From contig CAJXGN010000008.1 in NCBI GenBank assembly GCA_913053875.1, forward strand, positions 62,001-126,000: a stretch of DNA of 64,000 nt, read 5' to 3'. Below the pieces are notes generated by a model. It did no database searches and was not told the DNA's origin. It saw only the letters and a program-made list of their open reading frames with translations. Every line of letters starts with the position of its first letter. Positions within the stretch are counted from its first letter, which is position 1. Source of the DNA: an uncultured Agromyces sp. (lineage in GTDB: Bacteria > Actinomycetota > Actinomycetes > Actinomycetales > Microbacteriaceae). Both the position numbers and the translations under genes were made by a program. Positions 1 through 9,427 of this stretch are shown one piece after another.

Positions 1-12
1 CGTCGTCCGCGG

Positions 13-2280
13 ATGGCGAACCTCGAGGACGCGCGGCCGGGTCTCGAGCTGACCAGCCGCGGAATCACGCGGAACGGCGCGCCGTGGATCCCGGTCTCGG
101 GCGAGCTGCACTACTCGCGCGTGCCCCGCGAGCGCTGGGAGGAGCGCCTCCGGCAGCTGGTCGCCGGCGGCATCACGGTGGTCTCGACCTACGTGCCATG
201 GATCCACCACGCCTCCGACGGCGAGCGGGCGTCGTTCGAGGGGAGCCTCGACCTCGCCGCCTTCGTCGACCTCGCTCGAGCGCAGGGACTCGAGGTCGTG
301 CTGCGAATCGGCCCGTGGGTGCACGGCGAGATGCGCAACGGCGGCTTCCCAGATTGGGTGCAGCGGGCGCCGGTCGCCCATCGCACCGACGACCCCGCCT
401 ATCTCGCGCTCGTGCGCATCTGGTGGGAGCAGCTCGCGGCAGCGCTCGGCGGGCGCTGCGAGCCGGGCAACGTGCTCGGCATACAGCTCGAGAACGAGCT
501 GTATGACCAGCCCGGGCACCTCGTCACGCTGAAGCGTCTCGCTCGCGAACTCGGCATGACCGCGCCGCTGTGGACGGCGACCGCATGGGGTGGTGCCGAT
601 CTTCCGCCGGAGGAGGTCTTTCCGCTCTACGGTGGCTACGCGGATGGCTTCTGGGTGGACCCGGAGGCCCCGTGGGACGAGTCCTTCCGCGACCACTTCT
701 TCTTCTCGGATGTCTGGGACGATCCGGGCATCGGTGCGGACGTCCGCGACGGCGAGGCCGGTCCCGGCCGCGTGCCGCTGTCGGACTGGTTCCCGCCTGC
801 CACGTGCGAACTCGGCGGCGGCATGGCCACGGCGTACCACCGCCGTCCGCTCCCGACCGGCCGCGACGTGACCACGGTCGGCCACTGCAAGATCGGCAAC
901 GGATCGGCGTGGCAGGGGTACTTCATGTACGCCGGCGGCACGAACCCGCGCAGGGGGCTGCAGGAGTCGCACGCGACCGGCTACCCCAACGACATGCCCC
1001 AGCTCGGGTACGACTTCCATGCGCCGGTCGGCGAGTCCGGCCGCCTCGGCGACGGGCATGCGGAGCTCCGAGCGCAGAATGCGTTCCTCGCCGCGTTCGG
1101 ACCGACGCTGGGCGCGAAGCCGTCCCACCTCCCCGACCTGCGCCCCGCGGGCGTCCACGACACGGAGACGCTGCGGTGGGCGTACCGGGGCGACGCCGAC
1201 GGCGGGTTCCTGTTCGTCGCCTGGCACCAGCCGCACGTGCCCCTGTCGACACACGAGTCTGCCTCGTTCCGGATCGAGTTCGATGACGGCGCAGTGAGCC
1301 TGCCGTCGACCCCCATCGACATCCCGGCCGGTACGCTCGCTCGCTGGCCGGTGCGACTGCCGATCGGGGGCGTCCGCATCGAGTGGCTCACGGCGTCGGC
1401 CCTGACGCTGCTCGACGGCGAGGTGCCTACGCTGGTCGCCATCGCCGAGCACGGCGTGCCGGTGGAGCTCGCGCTGGAGTCCGGTGCGCTGCTGTCTGGC
1501 GCGGACGGATCCGCCGTGGGCCTCGCCGACGGAGGTGGACCCGTCGTCGCCGCAGTCGAGCCCGCGCGCCGCCCGCTCCGGGTCACCGGGCCGACCGGAT
1601 CATTCGACCTGCTCGTGCTCCCGGCCGCCGATTCCCTGCGCACCTGGGTGCAGGCCGATGGCGCGGGGTCCGCGCTCCGGCTGCTCCTGAGCGACGACGA
1701 GCTCACTTGGTCGACCGACGGACGGATCGACGCCCGCATCGCCGCGAGACGACCGGGCATTTCCGCCTACGACACGAACACCCGGAGGTTCGGTTCCCTT
1801 CCCCTCGGCCTCGTCGAGGGCGATACGTCATCGATCGAGCTCGACGTGTCGCCGCTCCGGACGCCGAAGGCAGGCCGCCCTTCCGACTACGGGTCGCAGG
1901 ACGGCCGTCCGTCGGCGCCGGCCGACCACGTCATGGACGAGTTCGCCGCCGAGTACCGCATCGAGGTGCCCGACGCCGCCGCTGATCCGGATGCGTGCCT
2001 CGAGATCACGTGGGCCGGCGACGTCGGGCACGTGCGCGTCGACGGCGCCATCGTGGCCGATCGCTTCTGGGACGGTTCCGTCTGGCGTCTCAATTGCCAT
2101 GACGCGGGCATTCTGCCGGGCCGCGACGTCGTCCTGCGCGTCCTGCCCCTGTCAGTGGAGTCGCGGGTGCACGTGCCCGAGGCGGCGCAGGTGCGCCGAG
2201 ACCTCGACGGCGGCGAGCTCGTCGCGGTGGACGGGGTGCACCTGACGGTGCGTTCGCTCTGGCGCGAGTCGCGCGGCTGA
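13..2280 (+). CDS. GH35-type beta-galactosidase
   Basis: A 755-residue protein that probably removes terminal beta-galactosyl residues in the cytoplasm; no signal peptide is seen. The N-terminal half reads as a family 35 TIM barrel: the SGELHYSR and RWEERL segments (about 29-47), the TYVPW strand (59-63), and a QLENEL block in which Glu162 is the expected acid/base. The PPATCELGGG segment near 261-270 contains Glu266, a candidate nucleophile, but the usual nucleophile context is not textbook. The C-terminal third is beta-rich and may be a jelly-roll domain. Only 12 bases precede the ATG, so the start and promoter cannot be judged. It converges on the lacI gene with 8 bases between stops. The family call is from motifs; the exact substrate is inferred from the neighbouring GH2 enzyme. 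Confidence 0.8.
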   Translation: MANLEDARPGLELTSRGITRNGAPWIPVSGELHYSRVPRERWEERLRQLVAGGITVVSTYVPWIHHASDGERASFEGSLDLAAFVDLARAQGLEVVLRIGPWVHGEMRNGGFPDWVQRAPVAHRTDDPAYLALVRIWWEQLAAALGGRCEPGNVLGIQLENELYDQPGHLVTLKRLARELGMTAPLWTATAWGGADLPPEEVFPLYGGYADGFWVDPEAPWDESFRDHFFFSDVWDDPGIGADVRDGEAGPGRVPLSDWFPPATCELGGGMATAYHRRPLPTGRDVTTVGHCKIGNGSAWQGYFMYAGGTNPRRGLQESHATGYPNDMPQLGYDFHAPVGESGRLGDGHAELRAQNAFLAAFGPTLGAKPSHLPDLRPAGVHDTETLRWAYRGDADGGFLFVAWHQPHVPLSTHESASFRIEFDDGAVSLPSTPIDIPAGTLARWPVRLPIGGVRIEWLTASALTLLDGEVPTLVAIAEHGVPVELALESGALLSGADGSAVGLADGGGPVVAAVEPARRPLRVTGPTGSFDLLVLPAADSLRTWVQADGAGSALRLLLSDDELTWSTDGRIDARIAARRPGISAYDTNTRRFGSLPLGLVEGDTSSIELDVSPLRTPKAGRPSDYGSQDGRPSAPADHVMDEFAAEYRIEVPDAAADPDACLEITWAGDVGHVRVDGAIVADRFWDGSVWRLNCHDAGILPGRDVVLRVLPLSVESRVHVPEAAQVRRDLDGGELVAVDGVHLTVRSLWRESRG

Positions 2281-2288
2281 CGGTCCGG

Positions 2289-3302
2289 TCAGGCGCTGGC
2301 CCGCTCCACGAGTTCGGTCGGGAGCATGATCGTGCGCGGCTCGGAGCCGCCGATCATCTCGATCAGCAGTCGGACCATCTCGGCACTGATCTCCTCGAAC
2401 GGTTGCCGCATGGTCGTGAGCGGCGGGTCCAGTCGAGCGGCGACGGGCGAGTCGTCGTACCCGGCCACGGCGACGTCCTCGGGCACCCGGCGTCCTGCGG
2501 CCGCGAGGGCGTCCAGCGCGCCCGACGCCATCTGGTCCGAGTGGATGAAGACCGCGTCGATGTCGGGATGCTCCTGGAGGAGCTCCTCCATCGCGTGTCG
2601 CCCCGACTCGGGTGACCAGTCGCCGTGACGCACGAGGGCCTCGTCGTAGTCCGCGCCGAGCGCCTCGCGGAAGCCCGCAAACCGCGGCTCGGTCACGCGC
2701 CGGGGCCCGGTGATGCAGGCGATCCGACTGCGGCCGAGCGCGCGAAGCCGATCGGTCGCGGCATGGGCTCCTGAACGATCGTCGGCGCTGACGTACCCCG
2801 TGTTCGCGTGTCGTGCCACCTCGGGCCCGCAGATCACGGTGGGGAGGTGGGCGAGGCCGATCTCGTCGATGATCGGGTCGTCGGGGTCGGCGCTGATGAG
2901 CAGCACGCCGTCGACATGACGATCGCCGAGGAACTCCCTCGCGCGTCGCCGTTCGTCCGCGGTGTCGGCCACCATCAGGACGACCGAGACGTCGCGTTCG
3001 CCGGCGGCAGCCGTCGCGCCGCGGAGCAGCCGAGCGAAGTTCGGGTCCTCGAACAGCATCTGCTGTGGTTCGGTGAGGAGGAACGCGATCGAGTTCGTCC
3101 GCCCGGTCGCGAGCGTTCGGGCATGCGCGTTCGGCCGGAAGCCGACCCGGGCGATGGCCTCCTCGACGGCGGCCTTCGACTCCGGTGACACCCAGTTCCG
3201 CCCATTGAGGACGCGTGACACAGTGCCCGACGAGACCCCGGCCGCTTCGGCGACGTCCTTGATCGTCGGTCGCTTCCCATTCGCGAGCGCATGATCGGCC
3301 AT
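2289..3302 (-). CDS. LacI-family transcriptional regulator 1
   Basis: A 337-residue repressor of the LacI/GalR family. The N-terminal helix-turn-helix runs TIKDVAEAAGVSSGTVSRVLNG (about 13-34, read as two parts: TIKDVAEAAG, VSSGTVSRVLNG) and is followed by the hinge NAHARTLATGRT. The rest is a periplasmic-binding-protein-like sugar sensor. The open frame extends upstream, but the ATG at 3302 is preferred because GGGAGGT sits 5-6 bases before it on the minus strand and the homology begins there. It is divergent from the GH2 beta-galactosidase, and a palindromic operator core at 3473-3480 lies in the shared promoter region. It probably represses the galactoside genes and responds to a sugar. 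Which of the two LacI proteins binds which site is not visible. Confidence 0.9.
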   Translation of the reverse strand: MADHALANGKRPTIKDVAEAAGVSSGTVSRVLNGRNWVSPESKAAVEEAIARVGFRPNAHARTLATGRTNSIAFLLTEPQQMLFEDPNFARLLRGATAAAGERDVSVVLMVADTADERRRAREFLGDRHVDGVLLISADPDDPIIDEIGLAHLPTVICGPEVARHANTGYVSADDRSGAHAATDRLRALGRSRIACITGPRRVTEPRFAGFREALGADYDEALVRHGDWSPESGRHAMEELLQEHPDIDAVFIHSDQMASGALDALAAAGRRVPEDVAVAGYDDSPVAARLDPPLTTMRQPFEEISAEMVRLLIEMIGGSEPRTIMLPTELVERASA

Positions 3303-3469
3303 GCCCACCTCCCGGTCTCGAGTGTAGGGGCGGTGGGGGTGGACCCGGCGGGCCCGCAATCGGTGCGCGGCGACCATGCAACGGGTTTCGCTCCGTGCAG
3401 GTGAGCGAGGCCCGCGCCGGCATCCCGACCGCTCTCGGAGCACAGTGCGGGAGGCCTGACATTCCCGAT

Positions 3470-3483
3470 GCAATACGTATAGA
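3470..3483. promoter_or_regulatory. LacI-type operator copy 1 (core ATACGTAT)
   Basis: The sequence GCAATACGTATAGA carries a perfect 8-bp palindrome at 3473-3480 with central CG, typical of LacI-family operators. It is in the divergent region between lacI-1 (start 3302) and the GH2 gene (start 3595). Three further copies occur at 6755, 7960 and 7974. The right half is less conserved here than in the copy at 7974. Confidence 0.75.
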
Positions 3484-3594
3484 CTCGGCGCGTCCGCAAG
3501 CCGAGCCTCGCCTCGACGGACCTGAGCACCCTCGACGGCGGCCGCCGTGCCGCTGATCCCCTCCGCACCCACCCCCCACACCCCAGGACCCACC

Positions 3595-6500
3595 ATGCAG
3601 TTTCCGCGTCACCGCATCTCCGACCCCGAGTTCGTCGCAGAGCACCGTCTCCCCGCACGCTCAGACCACCGCTGGTTCGCCGACGAGACCGAGGCCGCCG
3701 TCGGCTGCAGCAGCTTCGAGCAGTCGCTGAACGGCATCTGGAAGTTCCACCACGCCAAGAACCCGTCGATGACCATCGACGGCTTCGCTGCACTCGACTT
3801 CGACGTCGACGGGTGGGACGACATACCGGTGCCGTCGCACATCCAGCTCCACGGCTACGACCGCCCGCAGTACACGAACGTGCAGTACCCGTGGGACGGC
3901 CTCGAGGACCTGCAGCCCGGCGAGGTGCCGACCTCGTGGAACCCGGTCGGCAGTTACGTGCGCGACTTCGCGCTGGACGCGCCCCTCCGCCGCGGCGAGC
4001 GGCTCTCGGTCGTGTTCCACGGCGCCGAGAGCGGCATCGCGCTCTGGCTCAACGGTGCATACCTCGGCTGGGCCACCGACTCGTTCACCCCGTCGGAGTT
4101 TGATCTGACCGACCACCTCGTCGACGGCGAGAACCGCATCGCCGCGCAGGTGTTCAAGTGGACCGCCGCGTCGTGGCTCGAGGACCAGGACTTCTACCGT
4201 TTCCACGGCATCTTCCGCGACGTGATGCTCTACCGGCGACCCGCCGTGCACCTCGAGAACCTCCTGGTCGTCCAGGAACTCGCACCCGATCACTCGTCCG
4301 CGGAGATCGCGATCGACACGACGCTGGTCGGCGACGGCACGGTTCGCGGACGCATCGCGGGTGTGGGCGAGCTGTCGGATGCCGGTGACGGGCGCCTCGT
4401 CGCGCACATCGACGCACCCGTGCTCTGGAACCCCGAGGACCCGAACCTCTACGACGTGACCCTCGAGGTGCTCGACGACGCCGGTGCCGTGGTCGAGGTC
4501 GTTCCCCAGCGCATCGGCGTGCGCCACGTGGCCATCGAGGAGTCGATCCTCCGCGTCAACGGCGAGCGGGTCGTCTTCCGCGGGGTGAACCGGCACGAGT
4601 TCGGCGCGCGCGGGCGGGTGATGACCGCCGACGAGATCGAGCACGACATCCGGCTCATCAAGCGCGCCGGGGCGAACGCGGTGCGTACCAGCCACTACCC
4701 GAACCAGTCGGTCTTCTACGACCTGTGCGACCGCTACGGGCTCTTCGTGATCGATGAGATGAACCTCGAGACCCACGGCATGTGGGACAAGGTCATCCAG
4801 GGTGAGCTGACCGACGAGCAGGCGCTTCCCGGTGACCGGCCCGAGTGGCGCGCAGCGCTCGAGGACCGGGCGCGGAGCATGCTCGTGCGAGACCGGAACC
4901 ACCCGAGCGTCATCATCTGGTCGCTCGGCAACGAGTCGTACGGCGGCACGCTGCTGCGCGACCTCGGCGACTGGTTCCGCCGCACCGACCCGTCGCGCCC
5001 GGTGCACTACGAGGGCGTCGCCAACGACCCCCGCTACCCCGAGACGACCGACATCACGAGCCAGATGTACACGCCCGCGGCGCTCGTCGAGGAGCACCTG
5101 CGGACGAACCGCGACAAGCCGTTCATCCTCTGCGAGTACGCCCACTCGATGGGCAACTCGTTCGGCGGCGTCGATCGATACCTCGACCTGGCCGACCGTG
5201 AGCCGCTGTTCCAGGGCGGGTTCATCTGGGACTTCGCCGACCAGACGCTACCGCGACGCGACCGCTACGACCGGCCGTACCAGGCCTACGGCGGCGATCA
5301 CGGCGAGACGCCCGCCGACTACGAGTTCAGCGCGAACGGCATCGTGTTCGCCGACCGCACGCCGACCCCGGCCTACCAGGAGGTGCGCTACCTCTACCAG
5401 CCGTTCCGCACCCGCATCGACACCGACGCCGTCGAGGTCGAGAACCGTCGGCTGTTCACCGGCACCGACGACGTCGACATCGTGGTGTCGCTGCGCCGCG
5501 AGGGCACGCTGCTGCGCGACGCGACGCTGCGCGTCGACCTCGCGCCGGGCGCATCGACGACCCTGCCGATGCCGTTCGAAGTGCCGTCGGTTCCCTCCGA
5601 GTACACGGTCGACGTCGAGTATCGGCTGCGCGAGCGCACCGCTTGGGCGGGCGCCGGACATGTCGTCGGCCGCGAGCAGGCTGTGTTCCGGTGCGCAGGT
5701 CGCCCCGACGCATCCGCCCCGCCCCCCGCCCCGCGCGTGGTCGAGAGCACGAACAACATCGGCTTGCACGGCCGTCACTTCTCGGCGACGTTCTCGCGGC
5801 TCTACGCCAACCTGGTGTCCTACCGCTACGGGCGCACCTCCGATGGCGGTCGCGAACTGCTGCGCGACCTGCCGTATCCGAGCTTCTGGCACGCGCCGAC
5901 GTCGAACGAGCGCGGATGGGGCATGCCGTTCCGAGACGGCCAGTGGAAGCTCGCCAGCAGCGCGCGCAGGCCGCGTGCGGGGTTCGAGAAGCCTGTCGTG
6001 ACGCACCATGAGCACACCGTCGAGATCACGTACGGCTACGAGCTGCCCACCACTCCGACGAGCGAGGTCGACGTGTCGTACCTCGTCGACGGCGACGGCC
6101 GGGTCGAGGTGACCACGACGCTTCGGCCGGGGGCGGGACTGCCCGACCTGCCCGAGTTCGCCACGACCCTCACCGTCGACGCCGACCTGCACCGGCTGCG
6201 CTGGTACGGCGACGGCCCGGACGAGTGCTACGCCGACCGCCGCGGCGGGGCGAGGCTGGACGTCTGGGAGGCCGACGTGCGCGACCAGCTGACGCCCTAC
6301 GTGCGCCCGCAGGAGGCGGGCAACCGGACGGGAGTGCGCTGGGCCGAGGTGCTCGACGACCGCGGCTTCGGCATCCGCCTCGAGAGCGAGCGCGAGATGG
6401 AGTTCTCGGCGCTGCCGTGGACACCGTTCGAGATCGAGCAGGCGCGGCGCCACGTCGACCTCCCGCCCGTGCAGCGCACCATTCTGCGGCCCGCTCTCGC

Positions 6501-6612
6501 CCGCCGCGGCGTCGGCGGCGACGACTCGTGGGGCTCCACCGCGCATCGCGAGTACCTGCTGCCGGCGGCCGAGCAGACCTTCCGGTTCGCGTTCCGCGGT
6601 GTGCTGCGGTGA
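3595..6612 (+). CDS. lacZ: GH2 beta-galactosidase (LacZ type)
   Basis: A 1005-residue cytoplasmic beta-galactosidase close in length to E. coli LacZ. The order is a sugar-binding domain (about 45-215), an Ig-like domain (about 220-315), the TIM barrel (about 320-620), a further beta domain, and the C-terminal beta-sandwich (about 740-1005). WSLGNES places the acid/base at Glu447, and ILCEYAHSMGNS places the nucleophile at Glu514. VNRHEF (331-336) and NAVRTSHYPN are family signatures. The ATG at 3595 is chosen because AGGA lies just upstream and homology starts soon after; an earlier in-frame ATG at 3547 adds a proline-rich stretch with no merit. It is headed by the ATACGTAT operator at 3473-3480 and diverges from lacI-1. 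Confidence 0.93.
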   Translation: MQFPRHRISDPEFVAEHRLPARSDHRWFADETEAAVGCSSFEQSLNGIWKFHHAKNPSMTIDGFAALDFDVDGWDDIPVPSHIQLHGYDRPQYTNVQYPWDGLEDLQPGEVPTSWNPVGSYVRDFALDAPLRRGERLSVVFHGAESGIALWLNGAYLGWATDSFTPSEFDLTDHLVDGENRIAAQVFKWTAASWLEDQDFYRFHGIFRDVMLYRRPAVHLENLLVVQELAPDHSSAEIAIDTTLVGDGTVRGRIAGVGELSDAGDGRLVAHIDAPVLWNPEDPNLYDVTLEVLDDAGAVVEVVPQRIGVRHVAIEESILRVNGERVVFRGVNRHEFGARGRVMTADEIEHDIRLIKRAGANAVRTSHYPNQSVFYDLCDRYGLFVIDEMNLETHGMWDKVIQGELTDEQALPGDRPEWRAALEDRARSMLVRDRNHPSVIIWSLGNESYGGTLLRDLGDWFRRTDPSRPVHYEGVANDPRYPETTDITSQMYTPAALVEEHLRTNRDKPFILCEYAHSMGNSFGGVDRYLDLADREPLFQGGFIWDFADQTLPRRDRYDRPYQAYGGDHGETPADYEFSANGIVFADRTPTPAYQEVRYLYQPFRTRIDTDAVEVENRRLFTGTDDVDIVVSLRREGTLLRDATLRVDLAPGASTTLPMPFEVPSVPSEYTVDVEYRLRERTAWAGAGHVVGREQAVFRCAGRPDASAPPPAPRVVESTNNIGLHGRHFSATFSRLYANLVSYRYGRTSDGGRELLRDLPYPSFWHAPTSNERGWGMPFRDGQWKLASSARRPRAGFEKPVVTHHEHTVEITYGYELPTTPTSEVDVSYLVDGDGRVEVTTTLRPGAGLPDLPEFATTLTVDADLHRLRWYGDGPDECYADRRGGARLDVWEADVRDQLTPYVRPQEAGNRTGVRWAEVLDDRGFGIRLESEREMEFSALPWTPFEIEQARRHVDLPPVQRTILRPALARRGVGGDDSWGSTAHREYLLPAAEQTFRFAFRGVLR

Positions 6613-6754
6613 TCTCGGCGGCCACGGGGCCGTGCGCGAGCACCTCCAGTGCGAGGAGGTCGGCGGCGCGGTTCGGCCGGTCTCCGTCGATGTGATCCTG
6701 CGCTGACGGTGAGGCGCTCGCGAAACGCCGAGGAGGGCGCAGCGTGCACGGCTC

Positions 6755-6768
6755 GCAATACGTATCGT
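6755..6768. promoter_or_regulatory. LacI-type operator copy 2
   Basis: GCAATACGTATCGT with the perfect core ATACGTAT at 6758-6765. It lies about 50 bases before the chosen GTG of the second lacI gene, which suggests auto- or cross-regulation. The nearest other feature is the end of the GH2 gene at 6612; the 6613-6754 stretch shows no gene. Confidence 0.75.
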
Positions 6769-6818
6769 GCACAATGGTGCAGACAGCATGCCAGCGCGGA
6801 CGGGCGGGAGCACGAGCA

Positions 6819-7862
6819 GTGGACAGGACGAGCAACTCACGGCGACGACCCACGAGCCGTGACGTGGCCGCCCTGGCCGGGGTCTCGCAGGCGACGGTCT
6901 CCGCGGCGATGAGCGGCAACCGCGCCGTGGCGGCCGAGACCAAGCAGCGCATCGAATCCGCGATGCAGGAGCTCGGGTACCAGCCCAACGCCGGCGCCCG
7001 CACGCTGCGGACGTCGCGCACGAACGTCATCGCGCTGATGGTCGAACTGTCGTCGCAGGGCGACGCGATCGAGACCGTGCCGTACATCGAGTCGATCATC
7101 GAGCGTGCGCGCGAGCGCGAGTACGACGTGGTCGTGGTCATGGCGAACGAGGGACCCGCCGGGCTCAGGCGACTGATCGGGCGTTCGATCTGCGACGCGG
7201 CGATTCTCATGGACATCCACCGTGACGACGCGCGGGTGCCGACGGCGGCGTCGCTCGACACGCCGACCGTGCTGATCGGCCGGCCCGACGACCCGCACGG
7301 ACTCGACGCGGTCGACTTCGACGGCCGGCGCGCCGCCGAGTTGCTCGTCGATGAGCTGGCGGACACGGGTCACGAGTCGGCGCTCGCGATCGGCGAGCCG
7401 CCGGCCGGCTTCAGCGTCATCCGCTCGACCACGGAGTTCCACGAGGGGCTGGTGCGGCGGGCCCGCGAACGCGGGCTGCAGCTCGAGGTGTTGATTCCCC
7501 ACTCGAATCGGTGGGGCGACGTCAGTGCACTCGCTGCGGCCCTCGAATCGCGCCGCGGCGAGCGGCTCGGCCTCATCGCTCGCACGCCCTGGGCGACCGA
7601 GGCGTGGGTGCGTCTCCTGATGCAGCAGGACATGCGCGTCGGCGAGGATGCCTCCCTCGTCGCGCTCTGCGGCGACGACTACGCTCGGTCCTTCGACGTG
7701 CCGGTGACGAACGTCTCACCCGTGCCGCGCGAGGTGACCGGGCGCGCGATGCACGTGCTGTTCGAACGCCTCGCCGGCCGCGGCGGCGCACCCGTCGTCG
7801 ACCTCGTGACCCCGGGAACCCTGAACCGGCGCGCCAGCACGCGCAGGTTCGACCGCGCCTGA
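6819..7862 (+). CDS. LacI-family transcriptional regulator 2
   Basis: A 347-residue LacI/GalR-family regulator. The HTH is TSRDVAALAGVSQATVSAAMSG, here given as TSRDVAALAG followed by VSQATVSAAMSG, then the hinge NAGARTLRTSRT. The recognition helix has VSAAMSG where most relatives have VSRVLNG, so its DNA contacts may differ from those of regulator 1. The GTG at 6819 is preferred because GGGAG lies 8 bases upstream; an ATG at 6774 would begin within 10 bases of the operator. It is the only gene between the GH2 enzyme and the importer operon and has the shared palindrome in front of it, which suggests that it governs itself and perhaps the importer. The sensor domain occupies about residues 65-340; its ligand is unknown. 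Confidence 0.88.
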   Translation: MDRTSNSRRRPTSRDVAALAGVSQATVSAAMSGNRAVAAETKQRIESAMQELGYQPNAGARTLRTSRTNVIALMVELSSQGDAIETVPYIESIIERAREREYDVVVVMANEGPAGLRRLIGRSICDAAILMDIHRDDARVPTAASLDTPTVLIGRPDDPHGLDAVDFDGRRAAELLVDELADTGHESALAIGEPPAGFSVIRSTTEFHEGLVRRARERGLQLEVLIPHSNRWGDVSALAAALESRRGERLGLIARTPWATEAWVRLLMQQDMRVGEDASLVALCGDDYARSFDVPVTNVSPVPREVTGRAMHVLFERLAGRGGAPVVDLVTPGTLNRRASTRRFDRA

Positions 7863-7959
7863 TCGGGCCCGCCAGCGTTCGCGCTGCGCGGGTGTCGTGA
7901 GATCCGGACGCAGTCGTTCGCAGCCCGCGCTTGACCCCGAAGCATCCTCATGTCAGGAT

Positions 7960-7987
7960 GCAATACGTAACGCGCAATACGTATCGC
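7960..7987. promoter_or_regulatory. Tandem LacI-type operators copies 3 and 4
   Basis: Two copies lie 14 bp apart centre to centre. GCAATACGTAACGC has core ATACGTAA at 7963-7970, one mismatch from the palindrome. GCAATACGTATCGC has core ATACGTAT at 7977-7984 and is the most symmetrical copy, fitting GCRATACGTATYGC. They lie about 100 bases before the importer's binding-protein gene, within the 225-base gap after lacI-2. Confidence 0.78.
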
Positions 7988-8087
7988 ATTGATCGGGAAC
8001 AGCACGCGTCACCCGACGCAACGGTTCCCCGACAACCGGAACGACCCGAGACCCCCGACGATGGATACGCACACTCAAGGAGGAGAA

Positions 8088-9341
8088 GTGTCAGCTTTCA
8101 CTCGACGGGCCCTGCTCGTCACCGCCATGGCCGGCAGCGCGGCCCTCGCGCTCACGGCCTGCGGCGGCACGTCCACCAGCGAGGAGGGCGGGTCGACCGA
8201 GATCACCTTCTTCGCCTTCCAGGGCCAGTCGGTGATGGACCCGGTCATCGAAGCGTTCGAGGAGGCGCACCCCGACATCTCCGTCGTGATCTCCTACAAC
8301 TCGGGCTCGGGCGGCGACTACGCGAACACCCTGCAGACCCGGATCGCGGGCAACCAGACCCCCGACGTGTTCCAGATCGTCTCCGAGAACCGCTCCGAGA
8401 TCCTCGCCAACGGCCTGGCCGCCGACCTGACAGGCCAGCCCGCCGTCGACTCCGTCGAGGCATCGTGGCTCGACCTGTACCGCGATGACGACGGCGTCCA
8501 CGCCGTCTCATTCACCGCGTGGATGGGCGGCATCATGTACAACAGGGCGCTGCTCGCCGAGGCCGGCTACGCCGAGTTCCCCGAGACCTGGGGAGAGTTC
8601 GTCGCCATGGGCGAGGACCTGCTCGACGCCGGCATCACGCCGTACTACGAGGAACAGCAGATCGCTTCGGGATCGCTGACGGCGCTGCTCGCATCGTCGT
8701 TCGCCGCCGACGGGATCCCCTCCGATGAGTGGGTGCTCGACGGGCGCCCCGAGGGTTCGACCTTCGCCGACTCCTGGACCCCGGTGATCGAGGAGTGGGA
8801 GACCGCACTCACCTCGGGCGTCATGCCGACCGAGCAGATCGGCCTCGACAACGAGGGCATCACCGCCGCCTTCATGCAGGGTGACGTCGCCATGTTCCGC
8901 TCCGGCAACTGGCACAAGGACGCCGCCGAGGAGGCCGGCATCGACTACGGCTTCGCCGCGTTCCCCGCGTACCCGGGCGGCGAGACCTACATCAACGGCG
9001 GTGCCGACCCGGGGTACGCCCTCGCGGCCTCCTCCGACGGAGCCCAGCGCGATGCGGCCCTGGAGTTCATCAACTACCTCGGCAGCCCCGAGGGCGTGCA
9101 GCTCCTGGTCGACGGACAGAACGCCATGTCGATCTCGACCGAGTACACCACCGACCCGGGTGACGCGTTCCGCGACACCTACGAGAACAACCTGCTCACG
9201 GGGCGCAAGTACTGGCTCGAGTGGACGGCCGCGTCGGGCGCCATGACGTCGACCATGTCTGCGCAGCAGCAGCTCCTGTTCCAGGGCACCACCACGCCCG
9301 CCGATTTCGCCGCCGAGATGGACGCGCAGGCAGCGAAGTGA
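8088..9341 (+). CDS. Sugar ABC transporter substrate-binding lipoprotein
   Basis: A 417-residue family 1 solute-binding protein that captures an oligosaccharide outside the membrane. The N-terminus is a lipoprotein signal: two arginines, a hydrophobic run, then LTAC with Cys25 as the lipidated residue. The GTG at 8088 is chosen because AAGGAGGAG lies just before it and because the signal peptide begins there; the frame is open further upstream. It heads an operon with two permeases and an unassigned glycosidase, and two operator palindromes lie upstream. No MsiK-like ATPase gene is present in the window, as is common for sugar importers in actinobacteria that share one ATPase. The cargo is inferred to be a galactoside or a plant oligosaccharide. 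Confidence 0.92.
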   Translation: MSAFTRRALLVTAMAGSAALALTACGGTSTSEEGGSTEITFFAFQGQSVMDPVIEAFEEAHPDISVVISYNSGSGGDYANTLQTRIAGNQTPDVFQIVSENRSEILANGLAADLTGQPAVDSVEASWLDLYRDDDGVHAVSFTAWMGGIMYNRALLAEAGYAEFPETWGEFVAMGEDLLDAGITPYYEEQQIASGSLTALLASSFAADGIPSDEWVLDGRPEGSTFADSWTPVIEEWETALTSGVMPTEQIGLDNEGITAAFMQGDVAMFRSGNWHKDAAEEAGIDYGFAAFPAYPGGETYINGGADPGYALAASSDGAQRDAALEFINYLGSPEGVQLLVDGQNAMSISTEYTTDPGDAFRDTYENNLLTGRKYWLEWTAASGAMTSTMSAQQQLLFQGTTTPADFAAEMDAQAAK

Positions 9342-9344
9342 GCC

Positions 9345-9392
9345 GAGCCGGCCGCGGCTTCCCCCCCTGCCTCTCGGGGCCGCGGCCGGCTC
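9345..9392 (+). terminator. Intercistronic hairpin after the binding-protein gene
   Basis: A perfect 13-bp inverted repeat, GAGCCGGCCGCGG at 9345-9357 and its complement at 9380-9392, encloses a 22-base loop. It has no T-run. The position, directly after the solute-binding-protein stop and before the permeases, suits a partial terminator or mRNA stabiliser that lets the binding protein be made in excess. Confidence 0.7.
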
Positions 9393-9427
9393 ATCCCCCG
9401 TTCCCACAACGGAAGGTACGCAGTGCA

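Noticed and set aside
1821..1834. Fifth LacI operator inside the GH35 gene (GATACGTCA)
   Set aside because: It matches only part of the palindrome, is in coding sequence and lacks the flanking GCA.
3661..5145. Minus-strand open frame opposite the GH2 gene
   Set aside because: The translation is repetitive in Val, Asp, Arg and His and has no domain, while the plus strand is a canonical beta-galactosidase.
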